DNA of 64,000 bases from Sphaerolaimus hirsutus (taxonomy: Eukaryota > Nematoda > Chromadorea > Monhysterida > Sphaerolaimidae): the NCBI GenBank assembly GCA_964036195.1, contig OZ038459.1, positions 22,131,206-22,195,205 on the forward strand. Direction: 5' to 3'. This document shows positions 1 through 11,711 of this stretch, in pieces (the stretch's first letter is position 1; each line of letters starts with the position of its first letter). A program made the position numbers and the translations under genes. Below the pieces are notes generated by a model. The model was not told the origin of the DNA and made no database searches. It was given only the letters and a program-made list of their open reading frames with translations.

Positions 1-395
1 ATGTATTCGTTCAGAAAAAAATGTGTAAACGGTGTTTGCAATAAACCAGGAATTTTTTGGAGAAATTCGAAAACTGTAAGAAAATTTCGAAAAATATATT
101 CCAGTTTACGAATTCATAATTTTGTAAAGTTTTCTCCGACCGCCAAATTCGAATTTTTCACGTAAATATATATTTGGTGGTTAAATTATTGCTCGCATAT
201 TTTGAAGAAAAAAAATTTATGCACTTTATAAAAATTACGGAGTACGACAGCCGACAAACATCACAAGTTTGAAGTCAAGTTTGGCTTGGAAGTGTAATAG
301 TGCATGCAAAATGTTCGTGATCCAATTCTGCACATTGTCAAGTTGAGAGTGACAAGTAAATATAAGAGTCAAAATAAACAGAAAAAATGCGTGTG
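1..395. other. AT-rich stretch, no gene seen
   Basis: I see only AT-rich sequence without a convincing open frame, splice-bounded exon or inverted repeat. It could be the remnant of older repeats. Confidence 0.5.
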
Positions 396-668
396 AGTGG
401 TATCACTTAGATGTGCAGTACAGTGTCACTGTGAAGACACTTCACGACGCTTCACGAACAATGCAAATTATGCTGCGATCACTTGTGTAGTGCCCTATTT
501 CACTGTTGTGCTGATAGGTGAAGCGTGCGATAGCGACCTCACAAAAAATCTTGTGATTTGTGAAGCCTGTCAACTTCACGGAGGCCGCTTCACGCGCATC
601 CAGCACTCTTCCACTCGCTTCACGCACGATTCGATTTTTTTCAGTGAATGTTACCAAAAACACTTGTA
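396..668. repeat. TTCACG-rich dispersed repeat, copy 1
   Basis: Iterated short words such as GAAGACACTTCACGACGC and CTTCACGAAC occur in both orientations. The same word set returns near 18003-18330 and 25740-26050, so this is a dispersed family rather than a gene. The apparent open frames on both strands follow from the repetition. Ends and target duplication could not be fixed. Confidence 0.6.
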
Positions 669-708
669 ACATTGCGTGATAAATTTCGGAAATTTTAAGT
701 TAGCTTTA

Positions 709-1126
709 GGCCGCGTTTACACGGATTTTTTGTGACGACTCGACAATGCTAAAAAGTTCGATAAGTTGAGTAAAAAGGTTCCATTATCATGAGAAAACGT
801 GGTCAACTTTACATTCTCCCTTGGCGAATATGCATGTCAAATTGTAGAATTGTGCTTGAAGTTCAGGAGTTATAGATGTATGAAAACATATTGCTGTTGT
901 CGGAAGCTGTCGGGAGACTGTCCGACAGCTTTCGACAACATCAAAATGTTTTCAAACGTCTTTAACGCTTGAGCTGCAAGCACGATTCCGCAATTTGACA
1001 TGCATATTCACCTAGGGAGAATGTATAGTTGACCACTTTTTCTCATGAATATGGAATTTTTTTACTCAACTTATTGAACTTTTTAATGTTGTCGAGTTGT
1101 CACAAAAAATCCGTGTAAACGCGGCC
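709..1126. mobile_element. PIF/Harbinger-like MITE, copy 1
   Basis: Inverted ends GGCCGCGTTTACACGG / CCGTGTAAACGCGGCC extend inward with TTTTTTGTGACGACTCGACA and its partner. Inside is a second inverted word, TGTCGGAAGCTGTCGG. The flanks are TTA and TAA, a 3-bp site as in PIF/Harbinger but with one mismatch between sides. A relative of nearly equal length (416 bp) at 48604-49019 has a clean TAA/TAA duplication. No transposase is encoded. Confidence 0.75.
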
Positions 1127-1599
1127 TAAATCTCATTTGAATTTACCGGAATGAGAAGTCCGTCAACTACTTTTGACAGAGATCGGAAATAATTCATTCC
1201 GGCAAACTCTAATGTCTCTAAAACAGATTTATCAGTGAACCAAATTTCGGCCATAAAAAGAGCTTTGCGTGTGGCAACACGTTTTTGTCGCTTCAAAGTT
1301 ATCTTGTCACTTGACAAAGTGCCAAATTTGCCCCAGGTCAAAGCAAGCGCGCGCTAATTACATGACACCATGCATACCTAATTTGCCGCTTTTGACAAAA
1401 ATAAAGTTCTGTAGCTAAGGCGACACTTTGGTAACCGCTATTGTCTGTCAACTGAAAGTGAGTTAGGTATTCTATTTCTATACTCGCGCGCGAATGTTTC
1501 ATGTGACGTGTGTGGCGTTAGGTAATGATGGCAAGAGATAAAAATTTTTTGGTTTATTGAGAATTTTCGGAGTTTGATTTTGATTGATTGAGTGAGGTA
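1127..1599. other. Non-coding, old foldback remnant
   Basis: The segment just right of the Harbinger-like element contains pieces of the widespread GTCAACT / AGTTGAC and TTTACCGGAATGAG foldback family. No exon is recognisable. Confidence 0.4.
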
Positions 1600-2018
1600 T
1601 ACCGTATTACCTCGAATTACCCCCCCCCCTTGAATTAACCCCCCGACTCAAAATGGGCTGGGGAAGTAATACCCCCCCCCCCCTCGAAATACCCCCCCCC
1701 CTTTGGAATGATGATGTACGTCATGTACATAATAAATACGTCATGTATACAATGTACATGATGTATATTACTGTTAATTTGCATTGCAGCTACACATAGA
1801 CTAGTTTGTGTAGCTACCTATCTACGTTTGTATGTTCAAATATATCCTGTTTAGACACATTTATTACCTGTTTTGGGTATGCAAATGCCTACTATTTACT
1901 ACGATCCTTACGAAAATTTCTGACGAAATAATAAAACCCCCCTCGAATAACCCCCCCCCCTCAAATTTTGCTGGCGAAATAATAAACCCCCATGGGGGTA
2001 TTTCGAGGTAATACGGTA
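1600..2018. mobile_element. ACCGTATTAC-ended C-tract MITE, copy a
   Basis: Ends are TACCGTATTACCTCGAA and TTCGAGGTAATACGGTA. Both arms are built of TCGAATTA-plus-C-run modules (runs of 7 to 11 C). The middle holds GATGTACGTCATGTACAT words. TA at each end is consistent with a TA target duplication. Copy b at 5051-5471 is its closest relative. Confidence 0.8.
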
Positions 2019-2772
2019 CTCGGTTGACCACTTTGTATCAAATTGCTCAAAATTACTTAGGTCTTGGTCGAAAACGCGCCAGCAGGATACTTTCACAGCT
2101 TGAAAGTTATTTTAAAAGAAAAAGGCGGAGTCGAGTACAAGTTGCAACCAACAAATAATTTTTGGAAGCCTTCTTTATGAAGAATGACATCATGGCGGAG
2201 CTTTTCGTTCAGAAAAAATGCATAGCACGCGGTTCGCGGAGTATAATTGAAACAAGCGTATCCAGGGGGAGGCTGCACCCTCACCCCCCCCCCATTACAG
2301 GGGTGCGACTGGGATGAAACGTGGAAAGTGCAAATTTCACGATAAATTTTTAAGGTCGCGTAAATGGGCTACAAATAGGGTAAGCGCGGTAAAATTTTAC
2401 GGGGTTGTGCCCCCCACCCCGCTCAAAAAACCTGGATACAACCCTGACTAGAATTTTTTTTATAAAGTCAAAATTAGTTTTTGAATTTCCAGGGAAGTCA
2501 GAAAATAATATAAAAGCTGCGCATTTTGGCTAGAAATAGTAATAAGAAATGTGTGAAAATAGCGACCGCAGAAGCAGAAAAAGTTTAAAACATATTCCAA
2601 AGAAATCCAAATTACCGATGCGAAAAAAAAGTCAATTCGAATGGAGAAAAACTATTTATTATAATAGAATTTGAAAACTTTCTTAATGAAATTTTGCCAT
2701 CACTTCCAATGAGCGAGGGAGCAAGCAACAGAAGTAAAATGTCAGCATTCTGTTCAGCCGTGTAGCTATCGC
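2019..2772. other. Non-coding with two MITE pieces
   Basis: About 2097-2249 belongs to a family marked by a GCGGTTCGCGGAGTATA end, a TGACATCATGG core and an AAAAATGCATAGCACGC word; relatives lie at 16071-16321, 25194-25350 and 27493-27600. About 2258-2443 is a foldback with GTATCCAGG / CCTGGATAC ends, related to 7179-7380. The rest is AT-rich with no exon seen. Confidence 0.5.
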
Positions 2773-3092
2773 TACAGTATTTCTTCTAATAAAACGGCAT
2801 CCCCCAATTGAATGGCAGGTATGTTGGAATAGTGCCAAAACAGAAAAGTATAAAAAAATGGTGGCGAGAATGCTCAAGGACGCAAATATAAATACAAAAT
2901 TTCTAACAAAAATTGCCGCTCTGATGTAAAAACGTTGCCCAAGTTACATTTAAAAACTGTTACAGTGAACAATGTGCGTAAAAATTGGTCAAAAATTAGA
3001 ATCTCCAATAGAGGGGCACCTCCTATAGAACGGCAAGGGAAGATGTTGATTAAAAAATAGAACGGCGCTTTTCTATTACAAGAAATACGGTA
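2773..3092. mobile_element. ATAGAACGGC-type MITE with ACCGTAT-like ends
   Basis: The left end TACAGTATTTCTTCTAAT mirrors the right end AAGAAATACGGTA. Internal modules are CCAATTGAATGGCAGG and CCAATAGAGGGGCACC. The ends are those of the ACCGTAT superfamily, but the arm module is AATAGAACGGC instead of C-tracts. Confidence 0.65.
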
Positions 3093-4121
3093 GTCGGTCC
3101 TACAGAATAGTACACCAATTCCATACTAATTAAACTGAGCTATGCTTGCACAGGGACACAGGAAATTTACGAATTTATGTAATTTACAGCATGTTTATCA
3201 CAAAATGTCAGATTCCAGTAAATAGAAAAAAAATTGTGAAGAATAGTAAGTGAACCCCCTCGAATTGACCCCACCTGAAATTTGCTGACGAAAAAATAAA
3301 CCCCCTGGGGGTATTTCGAGGTAATACGGTAATTAGATATTTTGGCACAATGTAAACCTCCCACTTTCATTCAAGCGAATTAAAATACCATTTCATAATC
3401 AGCTAATAATGCCGATTGTCTGCATGAAAATAAGCATGGTAATTCTTTTCATGAAAAAAGCACTAAAATTCACAAATTCACATGTCTCATACGGCAGCTT
3501 GTGTCCAATAGTAGCACACAAGTGGAATGTATTTGATGTATTTATGTAGTGTACATAGGTAAATACAGTATTTGTATTGTACTTGTACACAATGACAGTG
3601 TGTAGCATTTCCCTCAAGGGGATTAAAAAAAAACTTTTTGGAAGGCATATAGACTTTTTAGATGATTTATTTAAGTGACTATTGAACATGATGTTGGGAA
3701 AAACAACTCAATGAGTAGCACATGTAAATTTGCGAAAATTATCCAGCGACTTGTGATTTGCGACAAAAGTTATCAAGTGAAAAAATAATAAATATTGAAA
3801 ATTGGAAATAACATTTGATGCCTGTGTGCCAATCATCTTCACTAAAAATAAATGACAAATTCTGCAATTAAATTCATATCGCTGTTATTTTTACCAAAAC
3901 CTACAAAAAGACACTATATTTCCATCATTTTTAAAATATATTTTGCCACAAAAAATTCAAAAAAATTCCTGTCACATGAATCCAAATCGACACACCCAGC
4001 AAGTGGTATATATACCTACATAAATATAAATATCTAGCCATTTACATTTGCATCTGGCGCAAGTGCAAGCATGATACTGTTTGGTTTTGTATCGGACCAA
4101 ATGCCTGTCCGCACTCCCCTG
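3093..4121. other. Non-coding, truncated MITE and AT-rich DNA
   Basis: About 3240-3331 is the right half of an ACCGTAT C-tract element (it ends TTTCGAGGTAATACGGT). The remainder is AT-rich with no exon that I can support. Confidence 0.45.
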
Positions 4122-5050
4122 GGGCCGGATCCAATTGGAACGTAAGGCGCACGTTTTTAACGTAACGTTTTTTACGCAGAATATGTAAAAACGTAAAACC
4201 GTATTTTTTCTAATAGAACGGCATGCCGCGAATAGAACGGCGCGTCCAATAGAACGGCAGGTTTTGGCATGTTTTTGCGCTCACGAAAACAATAGAACGG
4301 CAACCTCCAATTGAACGTCACCTCCAATAGAGCGGCAGGTAAAAAAGTTGACCAAAAAATAAAACGTCGCTCTTCTACGTGAAGAAATACAGTAGTATGT
4401 TCTTCTGATCTGGGAATGTATTTTTTAAATTTTCACTGACGAAACGTGAAAGTACCACTTCGATGAGTACAACCGAATATCGCTGCACAGCAGTTTACTA
4501 ATGAAATTTTGAAAACTTAGTAAACTCATTAATCAGCCTTGGACGCATTTGAGTTTACTGCAATGATGTATTTTTACTCTCCGTCAACTGCAGTTGACAA
4601 ACACTTTATTCAGTAAACTCAAATGCCATTCAAGGTTTATTTACAAGTTTACTAAATTTTCAGTTTAGAGACAGTAAACTAGTGTCTGCACCGCCAATTC
4701 AAATACTCATTTCCAAAAATTGACCACATTTCCGCAACCTTACTCAAAATGCCTGGCGCCTTATTTGCGCCTTACAATGTAGGTATTTAAATTTGTATCC
4801 AGGCGTGGCCATTTGAGCGAACCCTTGCCGCGTGAGAAGCATGAAAATAGGAACTTGCCGAACCACTTTTGTATCAATATCAAGCCGCGAATGTGAAGAT
4901 GCCCTAGTTTTTAGAGGGTGCCTATCTATTTTAGTGTGATCTACCGTATTTTCTCAAATGAGAAACCATGTGAGAAGTCACAAGAAAAGTGTTGGGTGAT
5001 GATGATGATCAAAAGTGATGATAAATTATGTTATTTATGTCGCTGCAGAC
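4122..5050. other. Non-coding nested foldbacks
   Basis: CTG at 4119-4121 precedes GGGGCCGGATCCAATTGG, the left end of the element family seen intact at 23519-23793. An ATAGAACGGC-type element lies at 4198-4394. At about 4480-4690 there is an AGTTTACT foldback around CTGCAGTTGAC. The right end of the outer element is not clear. Confidence 0.45.
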
Positions 5051-5471
5051 TACCGTATTACCTCGAATTATCCCCCCTTGAATTGACCCGCCCCCGTGAA
5101 TTAACCCCCCCTCAAAATGGGCTGGGGAAATCATAACCCCCCCCTCGAAATACCCCCCCCCCTTCGGAATGATGTACGTCATGTACATAATAAATACGTC
5201 ATGTACGCAATGTACATGATGTATATTACTGTTAATTTGCATTGCAGCTACACATAGAGTAGTTTGTGTAGCTATCTACGTTTTTATGTCTAAATATATC
5301 CTGTTTGGACACATTTATTACCTATTTTGGGTACGCAAATGCCTACTATTTACTACGATCCTTACGAAAATTTCTGACGAAATAATAAACCCCCCCCTCG
5401 AATTAACCCCCCCTCAAATTTTGCTGGCGAAATAATAAACCCCCATGGGGGTATTTCGAGGTAATACGGTA
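5051..5471. mobile_element. ACCGTATTAC-ended C-tract MITE, copy b
   Basis: This is a close relative of 1600-2018, with the same TGTACGTCATGTACATAATA core and the same CCCCCATGGGGG word beside the right end. Terminal TACCG / CGGTA. Confidence 0.8.
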
Positions 5472-5630
5472 GTTTAGTTGACTAATTTTGAAATTTTAGT
5501 AAACTCATAAATCAGCTTTGAAAGCATTTGAGTTTTTTTCTAGAATGAGATAAATTTATCGCTGTCAACTTGTTTTTAGTGGGCATTCTGGTAAACTCAA
5601 ATGCGTTCAAACTTATAAATCAGCTCCGAA

Positions 5631-7027
5631 TAGGGTGTCAAATTTCCGTTTCCGTTTCCGCCTTTCCGCAGGAAAATTTTTTTACCTTTCCGTTTTCTGT
5701 TTTCCGGCAGCTGAAATTTTTTTACCTTTCTGTTTTTTGTTTTCCGGCAGCTAAAATTTTTTTACCTTTCCGTTTCCATTTTTCCAGGCCATTTTTCCAT
5801 TTTCTGGCTCGATTTTCAGTTTTCTGTTATTTTTCCATTATTTTTCCAATCTGTATTTATCTTTTTCCACTATGGTGTTTTTTTCTACCAAGTTCTTGTG
5901 TCATTCATAATTTTTATCTGTATCCAAATCTGTACCTCACGTTCTCACAAAGACGTGAAGAGAGAGACATGCTCACAAAACTCGGAGTCAAGATGTTTGC
6001 TGCCAATGGCTCCATTCTGCTTGGAAATCCCAACTACCTGGCCAGTCTGCGCAACATCACTACACAAACTGATTTGGCTGATTTGTCAACCTGCGACATC
6101 AAGTTACAACCACCCGCCTATCGATTTGGGAAGACTGCGGATTCTGCAAATGTTGCTGAATGGTCAAGCCGTCATGCAACACATCAAGGAAAGTGCAGCA
6201 GAAGTCCAAGTCAATGGATGTTGGATAAAAGACCTGCTGTCATTGCAAGACGTGAAATTTGTTCATTTGATTGAGGAAACTCTTTTGTGTATAACCTTTT
6301 CTGTTTTCCCATGCAAACATTGTTCAATTGGTTTTTGTAACTTCAGATATTTGAAATTGTAAACTCTTACATTGTTGTATCTCTTACATTTTTATGATTA
6401 TCCGAGGTCATATAATTCGGTTACCCCCCAAGGAGTTGAGTAGTAGTGTAGATGGGGTTATTACCAAACCCGAGATTGTTATGTTTCAAGTGCACACCAC
6501 CTGTGACCTTTTGTGATGCATGTTCAGTTCAGCACTGTGCAATAAACTTGCTCTCCCAACTGTGTCTTGGGGTTGTGGGCCCCCATGTTGACCCACATCT
6601 ACTCCAACTTTATTGTTGTTGTAGTGTATTTTTGCTACCTTTTGATGATTTTTTGTTGGTTCAGTTAAGCTTGAACTACAAGTGAAGTTACTGGCATGAT
6701 CCATAGTTGCAGAATGTACAGCTACCACAATCAAAGCCAAACAGGCAAACCTGCATGCAAATTTGTCCATTTCCATGCAAATTTCACTTTATTTTTTCCG
6801 TTTCCATGAAAATTTTGCTTTCCGTTTTCCGGCATTTCATTTTTCCATTTTCCGTTTTCCGACTGATAAATTTTTTTTACCTTTCCGTTTTCCGTTTTCC
6901 GCTGAGTGAATATTTTTTACCTTTCCGTTTTCCGTTTTCCAGCAGAAATTTTTTTTACCTTTCTGTTTTCCGTAAAGTGAAATTTTTTACCTTTCCGTTT
7001 TCCGTAAAAAAATGTTTTGACACCCTA
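5631..7027 (-). mobile_element. hAT-like element TAGGGTGTCA, copy C
   Basis: Ends are TAGGGTGTCAAA and TTTTGACACCCTA, flanked by a perfect 8-bp duplication GCTCCGAA (5623-5630 and 7028-7035). TIR style and duplication length point to the hAT superfamily. Both arms are runs of TTTCCGTTTTCCG-type words with TTTACC spacers. On the minus strand the interior next to one arm matches copies A and B, including the word TGGATCATGCC, but the match breaks near 6632. Beyond that the cargo (about 5960-6600) is different DNA with open frames of 154-234 codons on the plus strand that I do not recognise. The element sits inside an older foldback whose arms carry AAACTCAAATGCG and CGCCTTTGAGTTTACCGG. No transposase was found. 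Confidence 0.85.
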
Positions 7028-7178
7028 GCTCCGAACGCCTTTGAGTTTACCGGAATGAGGTGTCCGTCAACTGCAGTTGATTGTAATTAAAACAAATTTA
7101 CCCATTCCGATAAACCGAAAAGCATTCAAGGCTTATGAGTTTTCGAAATTTAGGACGAAAACAAGTCTGTGTAAGTCA

Positions 7179-7380
7179 GGGCCGTATCCAGGGGGGGGGC
7201 GGGGGGGGGGGCTGCAGCCCCCCCCTCCCGGGGCGAGACCAAAAAGTGACCGGAAAATGCGGCTTTTTCAACGCCACTATGTAGCTAAAATTTTAGGGGG
7301 GGGGGCTGAGCCCCCCCCCCCTCGCCGGCCTCCGTAAACACGCAGCCCCCCCCCCGCTCAAAAATCCTGGATACGTCCAT
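7179..7380. repeat. GTATCCAGG foldback with long G and C runs
   Basis: The left end GGCCGTATCCAGGGGGGG pairs with TTTTTGAGCGGGGG read from the other side (right end CCTGGATACGTCC). Runs of 7 to 12 G or C lie on both arms. A relative is at 2258-2443. Confidence 0.65.
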
Positions 7381-8650
7381 GGTGTAAGTGTTCAATTTTA
7401 GCCATTTGTGAAAATTTGTTCAGATCCATTTTTGTATAGGTAGGTAGAATGTGGGCACAAAATTTCTTGATGAACCCAGAAATAATTTAAAAAATTGAAA
7501 TTGTGGCGATACTGTCTATTCTCCATGCTAATTGACACATTCTAAATATTTTAATAGTCGAAGTAGGTAGCAATTCAGTGGTACTCATAAAATTGCACTT
7601 AAAACGAGAATAAAGATACGGGAAAAAAAGCCCACCCTAGTAGGCAGTTGTTTGAATACCAATTTTTCCCCAGAAAATGTAAACGTAAATCGAATAAATA
7701 CTTTTTTTAGTATTGGTGAGAACCTGAGGCTTTGAAAAATGGTGTTAAAACATATAGGTAAATGAGGTATAAAATAAAAATTATTTCATGTGAAATGGTG
7801 TAAATACTCATTTTGAGCATTATGAGAAAATCTCGGGATATTTATATTGTTAAAAATATCAAAAGATATTTATAAAATTTAAAGATACCTATATTTGTTA
7901 ATATTTTCTATAGTGTTTTGGCTAGAGGGATTTCATTTTTTTTTACTGAGACAGAAAATATATACAATATTTGTCTTTTTATGTTTTCTTTGCATTTTGT
8001 CAGATTTGCCTATTTTTTAGATATATTCTGAGAAAATATTTATTTACATTTTATCAAAAGTACCCATATTTCCATGACCGCGCCTACAATTTATTGCACT
8101 GCGATCTTTACAAAAAATCTACCATATTCCATCTGAATAAAAATCACAATTTTAATTATTATTTTTCATCACACCAATTCCAGCCACTGTGAGTGAATTT
8201 GGTACAGAATCTTTCATGCGACTTTAATCGCAGAAATACGGTAACATTCTTCGTATAGCGCCCAGTCCAATCAGTATAAATACATTGCATTTTGCTGGAA
8301 TGTATATAGCTGGCATGGCGATATCAAAAGTGATGCTCGTCTAAAAATGTGCAAAACAATTTGCTTGGGGCCAGTTCCAAATGCTATAAACTGTCATTTA
8401 ATGTCGAGTATTAATATAAAGAGGACATAAAAAGACATATTACTGAAAATTTGACTTTTTACACGACATTTGACATATTTGTACGACATTTGACATCCAA
8501 AATGTCATTCTACAGATTGTTTTATAATGGGATTTCCCTCCGGGAAATTTTTTGCCCACATGACATTTGACAAATGAAATTATGTCTCTTGGAGAAAAGA
8601 AAAGTTTGGTTCATTTGTGCCGCAAACATTGGAATTGATTTTTTGACCTG
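7381..8650. other. Non-coding AT-rich interval
   Basis: No exon, RNA gene or clear terminal repeat was found. From about 8350 the text drifts into GACATTTGACAT words related to the neighbouring element at 8651. Confidence 0.4.
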
Positions 8651-8842
8651 GTGGCAATCCCAAGCCCTGTAAAGTGTAAAGTAAAGTGTCAAATGTAAAG
8701 TCAAATGCAAAGTAAACTGTCAATTGTCATGCAAATTTCAGTAATAAAATATTTTCTTTTTTGTTTTGATTTACACTTTACTTTACACTTGACTTTACAT
8801 TTGACACTTTACTTTACACTTTACAGGGCTTGGGACTGCCCC
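8651..8842. mobile_element. CWG-targeting palindromic MITE, AGTCCCAAGCCCTG family
   Basis: The palindrome is near perfect. CAATCCCAAGCCCTGTAAAG at the left answers CTTTACAGGGCTTGGGACTG at the right. Arms are tandem words of the type GTAAAGTGTCAAATG. It is bordered by CTG (8648-8650) and CAG (8843-8845). Relatives: 15026-15424, 22958-23096, 24409-24557 and about 44902-45056. Confidence 0.75.
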
Positions 8843-8871
8843 CAGCTGATGCAACACAAGCAAAACTTATA

Positions 8872-9108
8872 TACCGTACTTCTTCTAATAGAAGAGCGCC
8901 ATTCTATTTTTTTGTCATCTTTTTTACCTGCCGTTCTATTGGAGGTTGCCGTTCTATTTTTTCACAAATATTTTTCACGGATTTTTCATTTGAACACAGT
9001 GTTTTGAATGAAACATGAACAACATTTTAATATCAGGGCATCAATTCAAACAAAATTGGTGGTGCCGTTCTATTGGAGGTATGCCGTTCTATTAGAAGAA
9101 ATACGGTA
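8872..9108. mobile_element. ATAGAACGGC-type MITE with ACCGTA ends
   Basis: Ends TACCGTACTTCTTCTAATAG and TATTAGAAGAAATACGGTA are inverted. Internal modules are GCCGTTCTATTGGAGG. This is the clearest member of the type. Confidence 0.75.
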
Positions 9109-9364
9109 GTTCAGTGACTTAACCCCTTGCACACGTGGTTAACTTTGGAAGCGTGCCAACGATATCTAACGCATGTGATCTAAAGCAACAAAAAATTCAT
9201 AGCTGTTATAACGTTTCATGTTAACGTATTCAAAAGTAAAACATTATTTCCACATAACAAAAAAAAACAAATGCCTTGATTTACATTGGCTCGCTTCCAA
9301 CATGAGAGATGCAGAGTGCTATGCCACTGGAGTTTGCATCGATACTTTTTAAATTAAACATGTA

Positions 9365-9611
9365 TACTCGGCGTACATGATACTCTGCCCTCGCACTGAT
9401 TTATGTCTCGTGTTGGAAGCGTGCCAATGATTATTAAATCATGCGATTTACGTAAAAAGATGACAAAAATTCAATGATGTGAATATGTTGATGAATAACA
9501 TTATAACAAGAATCAATTTTGTCATCTTTTTATGAAACTCGCACACGTTAACCATCATTGGCACACTTCCAGGGGGGAACCACGCGTGCAAGGTGTAAAG
9601 TTACCGGAGTA
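9365..9611. mobile_element. TACTCGG 245-bp MITE, copy 1 (TA duplication)
   Basis: Starts TACTCGGCGTACATG and ends ACCGGAGTA, with TA on both outer sides. Two further copies of nearly the same length lie at 39970-40214 and 60559-60804. An older, diverged relative abuts on the left (about 9120-9360). The TA site suggests a Tc1/mariner-type transposase in trans. Confidence 0.75.
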
Positions 9612-9650
9612 TATTTACCTACTTCCTGTTTCATCAAGAAAGTTCAAATA

Positions 9651-10207
9651 CAGGGGTGCGCATGTTCAGTTACCGCTGGAAAAACGCGATAGCCTGAGAT
9701 ACGGTTGAGCTATAACAGTGAAATTTAAACACAATGGAGTAGACTCCATAGGACACCTATTCTGAAGTTTGCAACCCAAACAGCCACATTTTGGGTGAGT
9801 TGTGGAACACACAGTTTTTAGTGTAATTTTGTGACTTGGCGTCACCCATATGATAAATCGAGGGTGGCATTTTAGGGGGGGTCACCGGTCTTTGGTGTCG
9901 TCCCATTCTGTCATACATTGGCCGATTTTGATGCCCTTTGAGTATGTTGGGGTTTGGGGTCGGCACTACGACCAAATTTTTTTTCTTGAAAAGTCCCCCA
10001 GTCCCGAGATAAGGGGGGTCAAGTCACAAAATTATACTAAAAACTGTGTTTTCCACACCTCACCCAAAATGTGGCTGTTTCGGTTGCAAACTTCAGAATA
10101 GGTGTCCTATGGAGTCTACTCTATTGTGTAAAAATTTCATTGTGATAGCTCAACCGTAGCTCAAGTTATCGCGTTTTTCCAGCGGTAACTGAAGATGCCC
10201 ACCCCTG
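9651..10207. mobile_element. Large foldback, CAGGGGTG ends
   Basis: Arms of roughly 190 bp are inverted copies: CAGGGGTGCGCATGTTCAG at left answers GAAGATGCCCACCCCTG at right. TTACCGCTGGAAAAACGCGA and its partner, and CCTATTCTGAAGTTTGCAAC and its partner, lie further in. The ends look hAT-like, but I could not find an 8-bp duplication; only TA is shared. Confidence 0.7.
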
Positions 10208-10267
10208 TATTTTATAAAATACAATGGTTCACGTATATTATATTTGACCACCCATTTCTGGACAAAC

Positions 10268-10607
10268 TACCGTATATACTCGAATAATTCCCCCACCTTG
10301 AATCATCCCCCCTTGAATAACCCCCCTCTTAGACGAGTGAGGAAAAAATAATTCCCCCGCGTGAATAATCCTCCCTTTAGGCATATGATAAAGTTTTTGT
10401 ATCCAATTTGAAAAAAAGATTACATGTTATTTAGTAAATAAAGCATATTTCATGATATTAGTTCATAGAAACATGATAAAAAATTTTCACGAAATAATAA
10501 TTCACCCCTTGAATAATTCCCCCGCTCGAATAGTTCCCCCCTCAAAAAAGTCTGACGAAAAAATAATTCCCCAGGGGGGTTATTCGAGTACACACGGACA
10601 TACGGTA
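10268..10607. mobile_element. ACCGTATATAC-ended MITE, AATTCCCCC arms
   Basis: Starts TACCGTATATACTCGAATAA and ends with TATTCGAGTA followed by a short insertion before TACGGTA. Arms repeat TTGAATAATTCCCCC. It belongs with 12608-12894, 60155-60490 and 61264-62047. Confidence 0.7.
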
Positions 10608-11206
10608 TATCTAGGTAATGTAAACCAAGAGAAACTAAATAATGATTTACTGATTTTTAAAATTCTGGTACTGAACAAGGGTCCGTTTCGCTGAAAATGC
10701 GAAAAAGTGGCTCACGAAAATAAAATTTCAAAGTGTACAAAATAGTTTATTGAACTTACTACAAAATTTTGTAGTAAAATAAGTTCAATCAACTACGACA
10801 AAAGCAATGAAAGACAATTAAAAAAATTCTATCATAAATAAATTCAGGTGAAAAAAAACCCCTCAACAATACCGCGCAAAACGAAATAAAAATGCAAAAA
10901 TATTACATTCGAAGGAATACGGTATGTTGATAAAACTTGAATCCTAACATCACTTGAACCTGAAAAGTGCTGAAACTTTTTGCTGTAGTTTTGTGTTGCA
11001 GCTTGTTCCAAATGTTGTCAGAATTTGCTTTGTGTTTCGCAGAAATCAGGGGTCATCAAAGCCATTTCATTTCAGTGTCACTGAAATTCTCATTACACCG
11101 GCCGGTTTACATGCTTCCAATTACCCTAAAGTCGATGTGATTATAAGAATTAAACAATGACAATGATGTTTTGCTAAAAAGAACCTAACCTAGTGGTGGT
11201 AAAATG
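10608..11206. other. Non-coding interval
   Basis: It contains a small hairpin near 10741-10790 (TTGAACTTACTACAAAATTT with its inverse) and otherwise AT-rich DNA. No exon is supported. Confidence 0.4.
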
Positions 11207-11711
11207 CATAGTTGTTAAAACGTATTTACTTTTACTCGATAAATACGTATACTCGAGTAAGAGTAAATACATTTACGTTTCCTCCGAAAAAAGTTCCGGT
11301 ACTCGCTTTTACGTATACTTTTTGAAAGTACTTGAGTACAGAAAACGTATTTTGGATAATCTTTTATATAGATTTTTAAAGGCATAGAAGGGAAAAAAGG
11401 GATAAAATATGCTAATAACATGGCAAACTAGTTGAAATTGGGTGTAAAACCAAATATATAGTCAAAAATTTAGTATAAAATAGGCAAAGAGTTTCGAAAA
11501 TAAGTGATTTTGAGCGAAAATTTTGGCGATATTTCTCAAAAGTACTCACGTTTACGTTTTCTGAGGGGAAAAGTACGTTTACTCACATTTACTCATGAGT
11601 AAAAGTATAAAAAAATTACTTTACGTTTTCTGTACTCAGGGGGTGAGTAAAAAATGAATACTTAACGTTTACGTATACTTTGAAAAAAGTTCGGTACTTT
11701 TAACAACTCTA
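11207..11711. mobile_element. hAT-like element, AGTTGTTAAAA ends
   Basis: Terminal AGTTGTTAAAACG and TTTTAACAACTCTA are inverted. A perfect 8-bp duplication GTAAAATG lies at 11199-11206 and 11712-11719. The body is made of TTTACGTATACTTTTGAAAG / ACTCGAGTAAGAGTAAATAC style words. Relatives are 49862-50065, 51260-51912 and the window-end fragment from 63558. Confidence 0.8.

Noticed and set aside
5640-5850. Open frames rich in FPFSVFR-type repeats (also at 6780-7020, 34150-34500, 35850-36090 and their copy B equivalents)
   Set aside because: They translate the TTTCCGTTTTCCG minisatellite arms of the hAT-like elements; no independent coding evidence.
6486-6776. Minus-strand frame with a hydrophobic N-terminus in hAT copy C
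   Set aside because: It corresponds to the BEL/Pao-derived cargo border shared with copies A and B, where the frame is broken. Treated as part of the element.
9757-10101. Matching 70-80 codon frames on opposite strands
   Set aside because: They are the two inverted arms of the foldback at 9651-10207 read in the same frame; no coding evidence.
9651-10207. hAT assignment from CAGGGGTG termini
   Set aside because: No 8-bp target duplication could be found; only TA is common to both flanks, so superfamily is left open.
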